Made by a program: the position numbers and the translations under genes. 64,000 nucleotides of DNA from the NCBI GenBank assembly GCA_024449915.1, contig JAMZAV010000795.1:1-64000 (forward strand), in the 5' to 3' direction. Of this stretch, positions 21,996-30,549 are shown piece after piece; the first letter of the stretch is position 1, and the number at the start of each line of letters is the position of its first letter. The DNA comes from Sweltsa coloradensis (lineage: Eukaryota > Arthropoda > Insecta > Plecoptera > Chloroperlidae). The notes beneath the pieces were generated by a model. The model made no database searches and was not told where the DNA came from. It worked only from the letters and a program-made list of their open reading frames with translations.

Positions 21996-23705
21996 ATTGG
22001 CGTGTAATTTAATACTCTCTTATGAATCGATTTAATTCAACAATGTGCTCATTATATATATTGAAGATGCACAACATTACTTTGCCGCTTGACCATCGAA
22101 TCCATTTAAATCCTAAAAGTATTTCCATGGCACCAGATTTAAATATCACCCCAAATAGGTCAATATGTACAAAATTAAAATAACGTCAAAGGGCAGCCTT
22201 AACATACACATATAACACATATAAAAGAATTCAACGCTATAATATTTTTATTTTTCACATTAATATACACTTTATGAGTATTGACTTATTTTTATCTTAC
22301 TCGCTATTTTAATTCTTAATTTTAGTTTTGTTGACGTGACTTATAAAAATCTTATTTATAAAATGTTATAAAAGTTTTGTTTTTCTGGTTGTTATAAACT
22401 ATCTTAAAACAAGATTTTCTTTAAAAAAATAACGTGTAGGACTACTAAAGTCTCTTTTGTTGCTGTGTGTTTATGTGAACTTTAAAAAATTATACAATAC
22501 AATGTCATATATTATATTATATATTAATATATTTTAAACCTTTTAGTATTTTACCCAATTGGAAAACGTAAATATGTAAAAATATGCGTGAAATGTTTTA
22601 ATCTCGCTTTTATCGAATCATTATAATCAGACCACAATAGAGGATCTAAGATCATACCACTGTAAAATTTTAGAATTAGTATCAATTATGATTTTTCTTC
22701 GGCCATGTTTATTTACAACTGAGTTCAAGGCATTACTGCTATATTCTTACACCGGCAAAATAAAAATTATCAAATGTAATTTGATCGAGATTGATCGAGA
22801 TATAATAATGGTTCATTTAAATATGTTTCGCGACCAACTACTCAAAACGAAGACTCATGTCATGGAAATACTGTCACATTTTGAAGTGCTTTAATATTGA
22901 CAAGATTCCATCTTTCCGCTCAATACCTACCCATTGTACCTTCACTTTGCATCGGATCAATAACCTATTAAAACCTTTGTGAAGAGTATTTACGATCTTA
23001 TAAAGCTTTGCATTCGTCTTATCAGTTTTAGCATCGCCAGTGAACGTACTTTTATGGCTGCCACTGAAGTAGAATTTATGAACATTTTTGATGTGTGTGG
23101 TATTCAAAGAGCAAAGATTTACGACCCACATTCAAGCCAAAAACAAAAAATATTCCTAATGGTATTAGTGTTTAAATATTATATGATTTTGCATTAGCAA
23201 ATTGACGACACTCATCTTGAATGGTTATCAAACGTTCACTACATTGCTTTGCGTAATTTATAAGTAAACTCCATTTGACTTAGTAAAACGAATGTGAGGA
23301 TAACATCAAAATGTAAATAAAAAGTTTTTTAACCGAGGCCACTACTTACAAAAAATTTTTTGGTGTAAATCTTCTTAACACATCATCCATCCCATCATCC
23401 TGATGATGGGTGTGGAAATTGAGGAAGAGCCCTTGGTTAAAACTAAAAAGTTTTGTAATTTACGTTTAATAGAATGAGAATAACAGTTCTAAAGGTGTTC
23501 ACCTCTATCTTGAATGACTCTGCGTCTTAGATGATAAAGTATTGGTCAGTTTTATATCGGCGAATAAAACATCCACGTCATTTGAGTTGGATTAGTATCC
23601 GTTGCTTGTTAAAGATTTACTCCTCTATGGCTCCACCATTGGAAAAGTAACCTCGGCACAAATTCCTTTTCCATTTTGAACAATGTATTTTAAGCTTGCT
23701 CGTTA
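21996..23705. other. AT-rich intronic sequence
   Basis: No gene is seen. A short perfect palindrome, CCCATCATCCTGATGATGGG, is at about 23391-23410. Confidence 0.5.
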
Positions 23706-24015
23706 GGATCAAGACAATGGGTTGGGGTGGATGTTAATTACCCAGATTTTTTCATACAAGTTGATTTTTAAAGGGTTAGGGTGCCTTAGTTGGAACGCTG
23801 ACTTCAACGCAGATTCCAAGTAGATTCAAAACCCACTTGTTCTCCCTCGTCGACGGGATCAAGACAATGGGTTGGAGTGGATGTTAACTACCCAGTTTCT
23901 AATTAAGCTCCACAACTCTTAAATATGACCAAAGGGTACTTAAATTAGTTGGAATGTCTGACTTCCTCTCAGACTTACAACAAGATTCAATATCGACATT
24001 TTCTCCCTCGGCGAC
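23706..24015 (-). repeat. Two tandem decayed copies of the fzr-like 3' end
   Basis: Units 23706-23854 and 23855-24015 each contain, on the minus strand, CGAGGGAGAA, a TTGAATCT block and TTCCAACTAA, then AACCCATTGTCTTGATC- or GGGTAGTTAACATCCA-like 3' sequence. A third unit (24016-24063 plus 25455-25560) contains the real final codons and stop of the gene. The first copy retains an open frame reading TRENKWVLNLLG before diverging, but neither copy has a usable splice acceptor. They look like fossil tandem duplications of the last codons plus 3' UTR. Confidence 0.75.
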
Positions 24016-24350
24016 GCGATCGAGGCAAAGGGTTGGAATAAATGTGAAACACTCAGTTTCCATTTAGGCCCGGTATTTCAATGTCCAGTTAAAGTGGCAA
24101 GTAAATTTATGTGCCAGTTAAGTCGGATTAGGTGTATTTCCACTGCCAGTTAGCTTATCTGGAAGTTAAATTGGGTCCTAACTGGCAAGTAAACTAACTG
24201 GTAGATGAGGTGCTGGTTAAACTTTAACTGACAGATAAATGTGTGTATAAAGATGGCGGCTGGTAGAGTTTAAGGTTATGTTGGTTCAGTTGATGTAGTT
24301 GAGGCTTTTTAAATTTCCTGATGAAGAAGAAGACTGTAAATTTTATTAAC

Positions 24351-24488
24351 TTTATTGAACGGCCAAGAAGGCGTAATGGATCTCGCCAACGAATCGATAA
24401 TTTTACCTATTGGGATGACAGATTTTTGTATGGGGTTTTGCATATCATAACACAGTGGCCCAACGAAGTGTATAATAGTACCTTGTAA
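24351..24488 (+). pseudogene. Remnant of a Harbinger-type transposase N-terminus
   Basis: A 45-codon open frame includes ERPRRRNGSRQRIDNF, then YWDDRFLYGVL, and stops soon after. The pattern of a basic stretch followed by an Asp-Asp-x-Phe segment resembles the start of PIF/Harbinger transposases, and it sits inside an element with matching ends. No DDE catalytic core is present, so the element is non-autonomous. The assignment of this short peptide is inference. Confidence 0.4.
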
Positions 24489-25203
24489 CCTTCTGACAAC
24501 AACAGACAGGCTTCAATCACTAGGTAGGCCTAGGCCTACATACATGCCCATTAATTGACCTAGACTTGACATAAACCTATTTTCTAGTCCCACATGAGGC
24601 CTAGGCCCCAGTCCCAGTTGGCCTACTAGGTCTATCCCCTAGGCCTAGGCCAACATCTAGGCCTAGACTATACTATAGTTTCACACGTAGCTAAAGGCCT
24701 AGCCCTGGGTCCAAGTAGTATATTACTAATAAGTAATAAGGTCTAGGCGTAGGCCCCAGTCCTACTTTGTAGCTTGGCCTAGGCCCTAATGCCACATAAG
24801 GCTTGCTAGGGTAGCCTACAGTCAAAGGTACAGTAAAATTAATTAGATTTCAAGCTTTGCCAGGGTTTCTTTATTTACCTACTCTAGGCCTACCTACCTC
24901 ACTGTTTAGATCTGATTCTAGGGTCTAAACTTCATAACATGTTTTAGATACGTTTTTTTATTACAGCAGGCTATTTTTCTAAATAACTTCATTCTTCCAA
25001 GAGTTGATTTGTATGAAAATTTTATGGATGAAAAAAACACTCTTGATGTCTTTTCGATTCTTTGTCCATTGTAATTAATAATAATTGGTAATTTGGGAGT
25101 AGCCTAGCCTAGACCTTGATAACTGTCACGAGACGAAAAGTAAACACGGTAAACATAACCTATATTCGTTTCACAGCCTTGTAATGGCAATTCTATTCAA
25201 AAC

Positions 25204-25249
25204 CAGGGTCCACTAGATACCTAACAGCATAAGTATCTAGTGGACCCTG
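25204..25249. mobile_element. 46-bp hAT-like minimal element
   Basis: Two perfect 17-bp inverted repeats, CAGGGTCCACTAGATAC and its complement, are separated by only 12 bp. They are flanked by a perfect 8-bp duplication, TTCAAAAC (25196-25203 and 25250-25257). CAGGG termini and 8-bp duplications are the hallmark of hAT transposons. It lies inside the Harbinger-like element, so it inserted later. Confidence 0.8.
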
Positions 25250-25508
25250 TTCAAAACCACACATTTACCCGGCTGTAAAATAGGATCTGAAGCACTTGAA
25301 CCAATCACAGCTCGGGGGAGGTCCTCAGTAGCTGACTGCCAAGTAAAATGTAATTGAAATACACAAAAATGTTAACTGGCAGTTATAAGTGGTTGTTAAA
25401 TTTAACTGCCAAGTAGTTAGTAGCCACATTAACTGGAGATTGAAATACCGGGCCTTAATCTCCCCGACTATTAAACATGGGTACCTAAAATAGTTGGAAT
25501 ATCTGCCC

Positions 25509-25822
25509 TCATCGCAGACTTCCAACTAGATTCAGCACCGACTTGTTCTCCCTCGTCGAGAGTGTCTCCGTGAACACCTTCCAGAACCTGAGCGTCTCGT
25601 CCCCTGCCCCCGTGACGATCGCCCCGCCGTCCGGCGACACGGCCAGGTAGACCACCCGGCAGTTGTGACCCTTGAGCTCGGCCTCCTTGATCAGGGTGGG
25701 GTACTGCCAGACGATCACCTGGTTCTGGGAGTATCCGTGTGTGGTGACCAGCTGGGAAGAGGTCTTGGACCAGGCGAGGTTGCACACCTGAGAACCGGTG
25801 TCTTGCGACTGTACTAGTCGAC
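25509..25822 (-). CDS. fzr: Fizzy-related/Cdh1-like APC/C coactivator, exon 3 (C-terminus)
   Basis: The acceptor CCAATCCCCAG ends at 25823. The first two bases complete the Gly codon begun in exon 2. The exon encodes residues 368-470: DTGSQVCNLAWSK, then STHGYSQNQ-like (TTHGYSQNQVIVW), then AVSPDGGAIVTGAGDETLRF, the last blades of the WD40 propeller. It ends ENKSVLNLVGSLR. Family members normally end in Ile-Arg, the tail that docks on APC3/Cdc27. Here it is Leu-Arg. The stop codon is at 25511-25509. The final 14 codons and the adjoining 3' sequence are the same block that is tandemly repeated downstream. No poly(A) signal is obvious before the Harbinger insertion, so the 3' end may lie within that element. 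Confidence 0.93.
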
Positions 25823-26992
25823 CTGGGGATTGGAAAAATAGGTCAGTTTTATCCTGAAATTTTTTGATTTATTTATTTTATTATTTATTTAACGTCTATC
25901 CTATTCAGTTATAAAAACTGATTTACAAAGGAGGACAACTAAATAAATCTAATTACATAGATGCAGAAACAAACAATAAACTACATTTTCGTAAATATAA
26001 AATGTAAAAAAATATAAAATAGAAATAAAATGGCAACTCTTGGGACTTAGAACCGAATTCACAGTCGTCCTAATAGGAGCCCAAACGTTCCTCCACCCTT
26101 TGATCTCCCGAAGAAAAAGTCATATTCATAAACCTCTATGGGGAGAGCCACTCTTTCCATACGATTTCTGCCTCAATTTGGGCTCCCAAAGGGCGAAGTG
26201 GCGTAGGGTCTCCAATTTGGGACAACTACGAAATCGGGCCTGAGTCTTGTTCAATACTTCTTTGAAATTCCTTTCTATCAATGCTCACATCATTAATCCA
26301 GTTTTTCATGGCCAGGTTTCATACGAAAGAAATGTTCTTGTATTAGTCATATTGGTAGGTCTTCCCTAAAGATGGAAAATGAATCCAGGGTTCTTCACAA
26401 TCACAGGCCCACCGCGTTCGGTTTTGTAGATGATTATTTAAAATTATCACCTGAAGCTACTATGTCCCATTAGGTGTTGGTAGCAATGAATTTGCCTCCG
26501 TTTACTCCGATCTAAACCACACTTCTAGCTTTCCAAATATTTGGGCACAAAACAGACTTACAAGTTCAATCCTCACCAAAATTTTGGGCACTCAAAACGT
26601 GTGCACATCTAGGCTACACCTTTCTAATAGATTTGCCCGTTTATGATTTCCCTTAAATTGATTACCCTAGGCCTGCATATTAATGGTTGTTTCACCCCAT
26701 CTAAATGTCACCAAATAATCCACCCAAATTTACGTTTTTAAAGTTATTTCCATCTGACACTTTGATTATCCCAAAATTTCCAATCAGAATCTACATTGTC
26801 CATTCAGCTTTATAAGGCAATCTAGAATCGACATCTTTTGTGGAGTTTCTAAAATTGTGATTCACATAGGCCTAGATTCTGTTCGAAGATTTGGGTTAGG
26901 AATCGACAGCTTTCTGCCATAATTTGCATCAAGTCTTTGTTAGGCTTCTCACACAATTTCTGAATGTGTCCACCAGTGAGGCGTGTACTTAC
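25823..26992 (-). other. fzr: fzr-like intron 2, 1170 bp, GT-AG
   Basis: The donor is CTGG|GTAAGTAC and the acceptor TCCCCAG. It holds a minus-strand retroposon tail (25862-25990 plus its body to about 26270). The remainder is AT-rich without features. Confidence 0.9.
25862..26270 (-). mobile_element. Family D retroposon fragment inside fzr-like intron 2
   Basis: On the minus strand the 3' module TCCTCCTTTGTAAATCAG, then AACTGAATAGGATAGACG, ends in a TAAA-rich tail at 25862. Upstream, a 43-codon open stretch (26260 to about 26130) contains RFRSCPKLETLRHFALW. Its Cys-x-x-x-Glu-Thr-Leu-x-His spacing recalls the C-terminal region of some non-LTR retrotransposon polyproteins. That link is weak inference. 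Confidence 0.5.
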
Positions 26993-27218
26993 CCAGAAGT
27001 ACATTATAGAAGCGGATATGTCTATCGGCCGTCCCTGCCCCAGTGGCTAGTAGGTTCTGCTGGTGTGGTGACCAAGCCATGGCCTTGACTGCCGCCTCGT
27101 GTTCTGTGTAGGTCTGGAGGGGGAGGGCGCTTCGCTTGTCCCAGATGTAGAGGCGGTTGTCGTTGCCACCAGAGGCGAGGTTGGTGTTGCCGGGAGCCCA
27201 CCGCAGGCCGCACACCTC
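26993..27218 (-). CDS. fzr: Fizzy-related/Cdh1-like APC/C coactivator, exon 2
   Basis: This 226-bp exon encodes residues 292-366 and the first base of Gly367. It opens EVCGLRWAPGNTNLASGGND, continues NRLYIWD and YTEHEAAVKAMAWSPH, and ends TADRHIRFYNVLLG. These are the central WD40 blades that form the degron-binding face in Cdh1/Cdc20 proteins. The acceptor is TGTTCTGACAG and the donor GTAAGT. The segments SGGNDN and AWSPHQ are strongly conserved in the family. ADRHIRFYN replaces the usual ADRCIRFWN, one sign of divergence. Confidence 0.95.
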
Positions 27219-27848
27219 CTGTCAGAACAGTTGGCAACATTTTATTAATGATCTATAGATCCCAGAACCGTGTTTTAGTCTTAAGAAATTGTTTTAGTTA
27301 TAAGAAATCCGATATCCTGATTGTTTAGTAATGTCTTGGTGGCTTGTCCTAATGAAGTTAGTTCTAGTTTTCATTGGTCGTCTTAAGGATTATTGACGTC
27401 TGATTGGTCCTCGTAAGAATTTGGTTTATATGTTATAACAATTTTTTAAAACTAAAACAATTTAACACTGTCCTATAGGCCTAAAGGTAAAGCATTGCAC
27501 TGATGTCAATGGACAAGGAAATGAATTATTTACGATAATATTACACAAACGGTTGGCGGCTACAGTTGTTGATCAATGAGAGGTCTAAAAAAGTCAAAAA
27601 ATCTTCAAGACCTAGGCTAGTTTGAAAAAATTGTTCGGTTTATAGGCCTATAGATAGGCCTTGGCCTAATAAACAACAATGTTTGATGATTTTCGCGCAC
27701 ATGGGGAAAAATATGAAGGCCTTAAAATGTTGTACATATTGCTAAACAGAGTTGTCTAAATATCAAGATGTGAAAGGTCTATTGACCTAGGCTGTAGGCC
27801 TAGTTGATGTGGTGCTAATGATTCTAGATCTATAAGGGGGTAGCTTGC
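27219..27848 (-). other. fzr: fzr-like intron 1, 630 bp, GC-AG boundaries
   Basis: The donor reads CAG|GCAAGC, very close to the GC-donor consensus, and the acceptor is GACAG. The boundary is fixed by protein homology: RHRQ at the end of exon 1 joins EVCGLRW without gap, in phase 0. No alternative GT donor nearby preserves this join. Confidence 0.88.
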
Positions 27849-28721
27849 CTGACGATGCCTGTCGAATTTCATAATAGCCCGGCTATAAAGTGGCACCCTG
27901 AGGTCCCTCAGGATAATACTCCTATCCTGACTCCCTGTTGCCAGAACGTGTCCGTTCCAGGCCATAGCGCCCACCCTTGCCGTGTGACCTTCAAGTTCCG
28001 CCACGACCTTGGCCACTCTCATGTCCCACACTTGCACGAATCCTTGCTGCGACCCGACCGCCAGTAACTCCCCTCGATCATCCCACGCCACCGACGTCAC
28101 TGCGTTCATCTCCTCGAAGTCAAGGAGCTTAGTCACTTGGCCGGTCTTCGCGGCGAAGATATACGTACTGCTGCCGAGTCCGACGGAGAGAATATCTTTG
28201 GAGGACCAGTCCAAGAGGTTTAGGTAGAAGTCGTCGCATAGATCCGGAGCGTCAAGAACCTTAAAGGGTGATTTCTGGATTTGTTTACGTTTCTCACGAT
28301 ACGCAAGTAGTTTATTACTTGCTGGACCGATAGGCGAGAGTAAATGTGTCTCCAGAACTGACGAGTTTTTATCTTGTTTCGGAGATTGATAACAAAACAA
28401 TCTCCTCTTCGGAATCGGTCTTGAATTCTCACCAATTTGTTCACCTTCCCTGGTGACGTTCTCAATGCCTCCATCCAAGAGTTCGTTTTCAAGGACGTGT
28501 GGATACATTCTGAGATACGAGACGTTATCTTTATTCTTTATTTTCAATGATGTGATTGTTCTTGCGAATCGTTTGTCCCACTCGTTGTCTTCACGAATCG
28601 GTATGAAACGATCGCTGTTATTATGTGGGGAGAAGGGCCCCGAAGGTTTGACGGGACTACTTACAGGAGATACGGCGGCAAGGCCTAGGCTTAGGCGCTT
28701 CTCGTAGTCTGTATTAAACAT
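27849..28721 (-). CDS. fzr: Fizzy-related/Cdh1-like APC/C coactivator, exon 1
   Basis: Product: an activator and substrate receptor of the anaphase-promoting complex, a nuclear/cytoplasmic E3 ligase driving cyclin destruction at mitotic exit and in G1. The start is ATG at 28721 (MFNTDYEKRL), matching the family N-terminus; upstream codons lack an ATG. Visible features: Ser-Pro sites at residues 18-32, the C-box DRFIPIR at 37-43 that contacts the APC/C, the conserved ENELLDGGIENV at 78-89, then SPFKVLDAPDL at 151-161 opening the WD40 domain, and GHTARVGAMAW at 245-255. The whole protein is 470 aa over three exons, near the usual 470-500. The linker before the propeller reads KLLAYREKRKQIQKSPF instead of the usual KLLRSPRK-type sequence, and residues 279-288 (YSRAIMKFDR) are atypical. 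It is open and apparently functional, but it may be a diverged paralogue rather than the main fzr gene. Confidence 0.93.
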
Positions 28722-28781
28722 CTGGATTGTTCTTCGTTTCTCGCTTGATGTTTGAAGAAGAAGCAACTAATTGTTTGTCAA

Positions 28782-28789
28782 TATTTATA
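28782..28789 (-). promoter_or_regulatory. TATA-like box of the fzr-like gene
   Basis: TATAAATA on the minus strand, about 60 bp before the start codon. A start site about 30 bp downstream (near 28757) would give a 5' UTR of about 35-40 nt. Confidence 0.45.
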
Positions 28790-28965
28790 TCTGTTTATCA
28801 AAAGGAAATACAAAAACAAGTTGTCGCTGTTGATTCGTGTAGACACGAAACTTTTAAAAGTTTTGAGTGGAAATCTGTATGATTCTCTTGACAGCAACGT
28901 CTTCATAAAACTTTTCACCTGTTTTTCTTAGTCAATTCCACAGCCATCGCAATGGGAAGTAATAG

Positions 28966-29072
28966 CAAATACCGTAATATAACACTACGTTTAATACAGG
29001 AAAGATGGCTGTGTTTCCATTGTTGTGGGAGGAGACAATTTGGATCAGCGCCCCTGGCGGCATTGGCGTTAC
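28966..29072 (+). repeat. ACCGTAATATAACACTACG repeat, copy 1
   Basis: CAAATACCGTAATATAACAC, then TACGTTTAATACAGGAAAG and, further on, GGCGGCATTGGCGTTACATT. Copy 2 (29374-29430) has the same two blocks with the intervening part deleted. It overlaps the upstream region of the fzr-like gene. Confidence 0.6.
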
Positions 29073-29085
29073 ATTGGGCGCGAAA
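29062..29085 (-). promoter_or_regulatory. E2F-like site with two CCAAT motifs
   Basis: On the minus strand TTTCGCGCCC (29085-29076) matches the E2F consensus TTTSGCGC. CCAAT occurs at 29077-29073, overlapping it, and again at 29066-29062. They lie about 340-365 bp upstream of the fzr-like start codon. The arrangement suits a cell-cycle promoter, but part of this block is duplicated at 29374-29430. Confidence 0.4.
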
Positions 29086-29373
29086 TTCAAATACTGGAGT
29101 TAGCGCATAGATTTTTTTACCGGGTCGGGTTTGAGTGTAATTTTCCAATTGGACAATTACGTTACACGACAAACAAGGGCAAGATGCCCCTGGGCAGGCT
29201 AATACATAATATTACTATCGAAAACACTTAAACTCAGACTATTTTAGTCGCCACTTCTTGCACCTGAGTGGAGTAATCACAACACTAAGGTTATTAGTGC
29301 CCTATGGTTATTTTTTTTTTTAAAGATTGGGGCAAAGGGGAAACGCGGTGGTACACGGTGAGGGTAGGCCTGT

Positions 29374-29430
29374 CAAATACCGTAATATAACACTACGTTT
29401 AATACAGGAAAGAGGGCGGCATTGGAGTTA
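29374..29430 (+). repeat. ACCGTAATATAACACTACG repeat, copy 2
   Basis: Same left block as copy 1, directly followed by GGGCGGCATTGGAGTTACAT. The AGGAAAGA junction suggests internal deletion relative to copy 1. Confidence 0.6.
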
Positions 29431-29894
29431 CATTACCACGGCCACCTGGACGCCAAAACAATTAAAATACATGAAAGAAGGCGTCAAATCGGGAGACAAG
29501 TGACTGCTTTGCTCTAAACAAAACATAAACATGTCATTATTATATTATTATCTTGACAGACATGCTCAAAGGCAAGCTCAAAGGTACTCGTATTATCACT
29601 AGCCTACGTATTTGTATTGATTGTTCTTGTGTATTTAATATTTTTGTATTGGTTACTGAAGAACTAGATATCAATACATGTTTTTAAATGTGTATACAAA
29701 GTATTACTAATCTAGTTCCTGGCACACTTTAATTAGTAAACACTAGACACCCAACGGTAATAGGCCTAACCCTAAAATGAATAAAGGATGATCATAATAT
29801 TTGTTTTCACCATAGCTACACTTGCAATAAAGATGCAATATAATATGTTAATCTTATTTTTGTTGCTATGCACTGAAGCATAAAATTAAAAGGA
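29431..29894. other. AT-rich sequence, no feature seen
   Basis: Nothing recognisable between the repeat copy and the following open frame. Confidence 0.5.
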
Positions 29895-30136
29895 ATGACA
29901 ACCCCTCCCCCCATGCCTTACTATACGGTTTTAATGCTTGTAGTGGCAGTATACATGATATGCACACCAAGTTGTGTGTATCCACGCGACCGTCTGAGTG
30001 TCCAGATGGGTTCAGCATGCCTGAACCCGGGGAGTCGAATAGGCCCAGAGCTTACCTCTTATGCTCATCGTACAAGGCAAAGAAAAGGACGTCGTCTGCC
30101 CTCAAGGAATTTTCCCCTTCCATTTGACTACCTCAC

Positions 30137-30178
<42 letters not shown>

Positions 30179-30416
30179 CAATGACAAGACGGACGATGAC
30201 GCAGGCGACAACGATCACGACGTGGGGCAACCCCCAACAACCCCTCCCCGTGCCAGCCCCCGGCCTGATTTCGTCACAACCCACCGGCCCCCTACCCCGC
30301 CAACCTACCACCTCTCTGTTTCTGAACAGCACAGGCCCAAATACCGTAATATAATAACACTACGTTATATTACGGTATTTGGTAATAGGTTTGTTCGTTC
30401 GTACACACTTTTGTGA
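29895..30416 (+). other. Hypothetical 173-codon open frame, signal-peptide-like start and poly-Asp tract
   Basis: It begins at a true ATG. Residues 9-28 (YYTVLMLVVAVYMICTPSCV) are hydrophobic and signal-like. Basic clusters RTRQRKGRR follow at about 59-67, then a run of 13 Asp encoded by a GAC microsatellite, a Pro/Thr-rich stretch, and an end inside the palindromic repeat at 30338-30381. The tail and the Asp run are repeat DNA, and no homologue is recognised. It could be a single-exon secreted protein gene, but a chance frame through GC-rich repeats is more likely. Confidence 0.2.
30338..30381. repeat. 44-bp palindrome of the ACCGTAATATA repeat
   Basis: Perfect 16-bp arms CAAATACCGTAATATA (30338-30353) and the inverse (30366-30381) surround ATAACACTACGT. 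The same arm opens the repeat copies at 28966 and 29374, so this looks like a foldback or end-to-end junction of that family. Confidence 0.75.
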
Positions 30417-30547
30417 AATGAGCCATTTTGGTCCTTTCGTTCGCTTTACTGTTAAAACTGGCTTTCATAACACTTGCCTAGAAGCCAGTGTAAAGCGTAG
30501 ACACTGATGTTTTGAGTGTTAACACTAGGTCCGCGAACGAACAAACC
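30388..30547. mobile_element. 160-bp MITE with TA duplication (Tc1/mariner-like)
   Basis: Perfect 14-bp inverted ends GGTTTGTTCGTTCG, flanked by TA on both sides (30386-30387 and 30548-30549). Small size, TA target and lack of coding capacity fit a Tc1/mariner-type MITE. GGTTTGTTCGTTCG is not diagnostic of a subfamily. Confidence 0.7.
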
Positions 30548-30549
30548 TA

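Larger units (their letters stand above)
24067..25454 (+). mobile_element. PIF/Harbinger-like transposon, 1388 bp, deletion derivative
   Basis: Terminal inverted repeats start GGCCCGGTATTTCAATGTCC and extend about 32 bp (right end CTCC in place of GTCC). The flanking 3-bp duplication is TTA (24064-24066 and 25455-25457). TTA/TAA duplications with GGNC-type ends are characteristic of PIF/Harbinger. Subterminal AACTGGCA and TGGCAAGTAA words recur at both ends, as expected for transposase binding sites. The interior carries a short remnant coding frame (24351-24488), a TAGGCC-rich low-complexity region at 24520-24900, and a nested 46-bp element at 25204-25249. Removing the element rejoins a unit matching the neighbouring tandem copies. 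Confidence 0.85.

Noticed and set aside
23706..24015. Alternative terminal exons for the fzr-like gene
   Set aside because: The tandem copies lack a polypyrimidine tract and AG upstream of the coding-like part, and their frames decay quickly.
25471..25785. Alternative minus-strand frame of 104 codons over fzr-like exon 3
   Set aside because: The other frame encodes conserved WD40 blades; this one is a shifted shadow.
30102..30332. Minus-strand frame with a Val run
   Set aside because: Produced by the GAC/GTC microsatellite on the opposite strand.
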